A stretch of DNA of 7,445 bases, taken from NCBI GenBank assembly GCA_027488055.1, contig JAIYCK010000413.1:1-7445 (forward strand). The letters are read 5' to 3'. This document shows positions 6,868 through 7,445 of this stretch, piece after piece. The notes beneath the pieces are model-generated. The model was not told where the DNA came from and ran no database searches. It saw only the letters and a list, made by a program, of their open reading frames with translations. Position 1 is the first letter of the stretch. Each line of letters begins with the position of its first letter. This DNA is from Flavobacteriales bacterium (GTDB lineage Bacteria; Bacteroidota; Bacteroidia; Flavobacteriales_D; Sanyastnellaceae). The position numbers were made by a program, and so were the translations under genes.

Positions 6868-6883
6868 CTGTGCGATCGTACAG
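6868..6883. repeat. 16-bp near-palindrome upstream of lysS
   Basis: The sequence CTGTGCGATCGTACAG is symmetric except for one base pair (G at 6872 against T at 6879). It lies in the 100-bp gap between the permease stop and lysS, 31 bases upstream of the lysS -7 element. It could be a binding site for a dimeric regulator or simply chance. As RNA it would make only a short stem, and there is no T-run, so it is not a terminator. Confidence 0.3.
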
Positions 6884-6914
6884 CATAAAATAGGATTGTG
6901 CAAGTCCCGTGAAG

Positions 6915-6922
6915 TAAATTCG
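6915..6922 (+). promoter_or_regulatory. lysS promoter -7 element, TAAATTCG
   Basis: TAAATTCG differs from TAnnTTTG at one fixed position and ends four bases before the lysS ATG. A TTG at 6896-6898 could serve as the -33 box, with 16 bases between the two, slightly short of the usual spacing. The element suggests that lysS is transcribed separately from the permease, with almost no leader. Confidence 0.5.
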
Positions 6923-6926
6923 CGCC

Positions 6927-7445
6927 ATGATTCAAAATTTGTCCCCAGAAGAGATTGTCCGCAGAGAAGCTTTGGAAAAATTGCGTGCCAAAGGCATTGA
7001 GCCTTTTCCTGCCGCAGAATACAAGGTGAATAGCACCTCTAAACAATGTCTTGAAAATTATGTGGAAGGCCGTCAAGTGAAACTCGCTGGTCGATTGATG
7101 AACATGCGCGACATGGGCAAGGCTTCTTTTGCGCATTTGCAGGATGCCGAAGGCCGTGTCCAGATTTACATCAATGTGGACGCCATTTGTCCTGGAGAGG
7201 ATAAATCGTTTTACAAAGAAGTGGTAAAGCATTTGCTACACTTTGGGGATTTCATCGGCGTAGAAGGCACCCTTTTTACCACCAAAATGGGTGAAATTTC
7301 AATCCATGTTTCGACTCTGACCGTATTGGCCAAGGCGCTCAAACCCCTACCAGTTGTGAAAAAGGATGAGGCTGGCAATGTATATGATGCCTTCACTGAT
7401 CCAGAGTTACGCTATCGCATGCGCTACGTGGATTTGGTGGTAAAC
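6927..7445 (+). CDS. lysS: Lysyl-tRNA synthetase, class II, N-terminal part (cut by window end)
   Basis: This cytoplasmic enzyme charges tRNA-Lys with lysine using ATP. Only the first 173 codons are present; the frame is open to the last base, so the 3' end lies outside the window. Class II LysRS proteins are usually about 500-580 residues. Visible parts are an N-terminal helix with RREALEKLRAKGIEPFP (12-28) and the OB-fold anticodon-binding domain at about 51-135, with VKLAGRLMNMRDMGKASFAH (51-70) and LQDAEGRVQIYIN (71-83). LRYRMRYVDLVVN (161-173) then leads into the class II catalytic core and motif 1. The stretch KKDEAGNVYDAFTDPE (145-160) before RYRMRYVDL is longer than in the E. coli enzyme and seems typical of Bacteroidota. 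The ATG at 6927 gives the standard N-terminus and sits four bases after a promoter-like element. The gene follows the permease by 100 bases on the same strand. Confidence 0.95.
   Translation, partial: MIQNLSPEEIVRREALEKLRAKGIEPFPAAEYKVNSTSKQCLENYVEGRQVKLAGRLMNMRDMGKASFAHLQDAEGRVQIYINVDAICPGEDKSFYKEVVKHLLHFGDFIGVEGTLFTTKMGEISIHVSTLTVLAKALKPLPVVKKDEAGNVYDAFTDPELRYRMRYVDLVVN

Overview
The window looks like a chromosomal segment of a Bacteroidota bacterium. Three things support this. Promoters match the phylum's TAnnTTTG -7 consensus and purine-rich Shine-Dalgarno sites are absent. The OMP, ABC-permease and lysyl-tRNA synthetase sequences have the character of Bacteroidota proteins. The left edge carries short degenerate repeats built on CGTAGTGAAGGATCT, a type common between genes in this phylum. 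I cannot place it below phylum level.

Layout, left to right. Positions 1-306 are non-coding, with two direct repeats, an imperfect inverted repeat and an AT-rich leader. A small secreted protein with a TonB-C-terminal-like domain follows (307-669, +), closed by a clear intrinsic terminator (722-746). Next is rlmN (806-1897, +), a radical-SAM rRNA/tRNA methyltransferase with all expected cysteines. It converges on a large outer-membrane beta-barrel protein of unassigned function (1955-5452, -). The 129-bp gap beyond that gene is a divergent promoter region leading to a MacB/FtsX-type ABC permease (5582-6826, +). The 5' part of lysS (6927 to the window end, +) runs off the right edge.

The genes do not form one pathway. 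rlmN and lysS are translation housekeeping genes, each with its own apparent promoter. The OMP and the permease are envelope proteins divergently transcribed from a shared intergenic region. A functional link between them is possible but unproven. No ATPase partner for the permease is in the window.

The most notable pattern is that all three plus-strand genes rlmN, permease and lysS have a TAnnTT(T/C)G element ending only 4-5 nt before the ATG, which predicts leaderless or nearly leaderless mRNAs. The most notable gene is the 1165-residue OMP, a conserved-looking but functionally unassigned barrel protein with an EF-hand-like loop and an apparent TTG start. I see no mobile element, CRISPR array, tRNA, rRNA or defence system.
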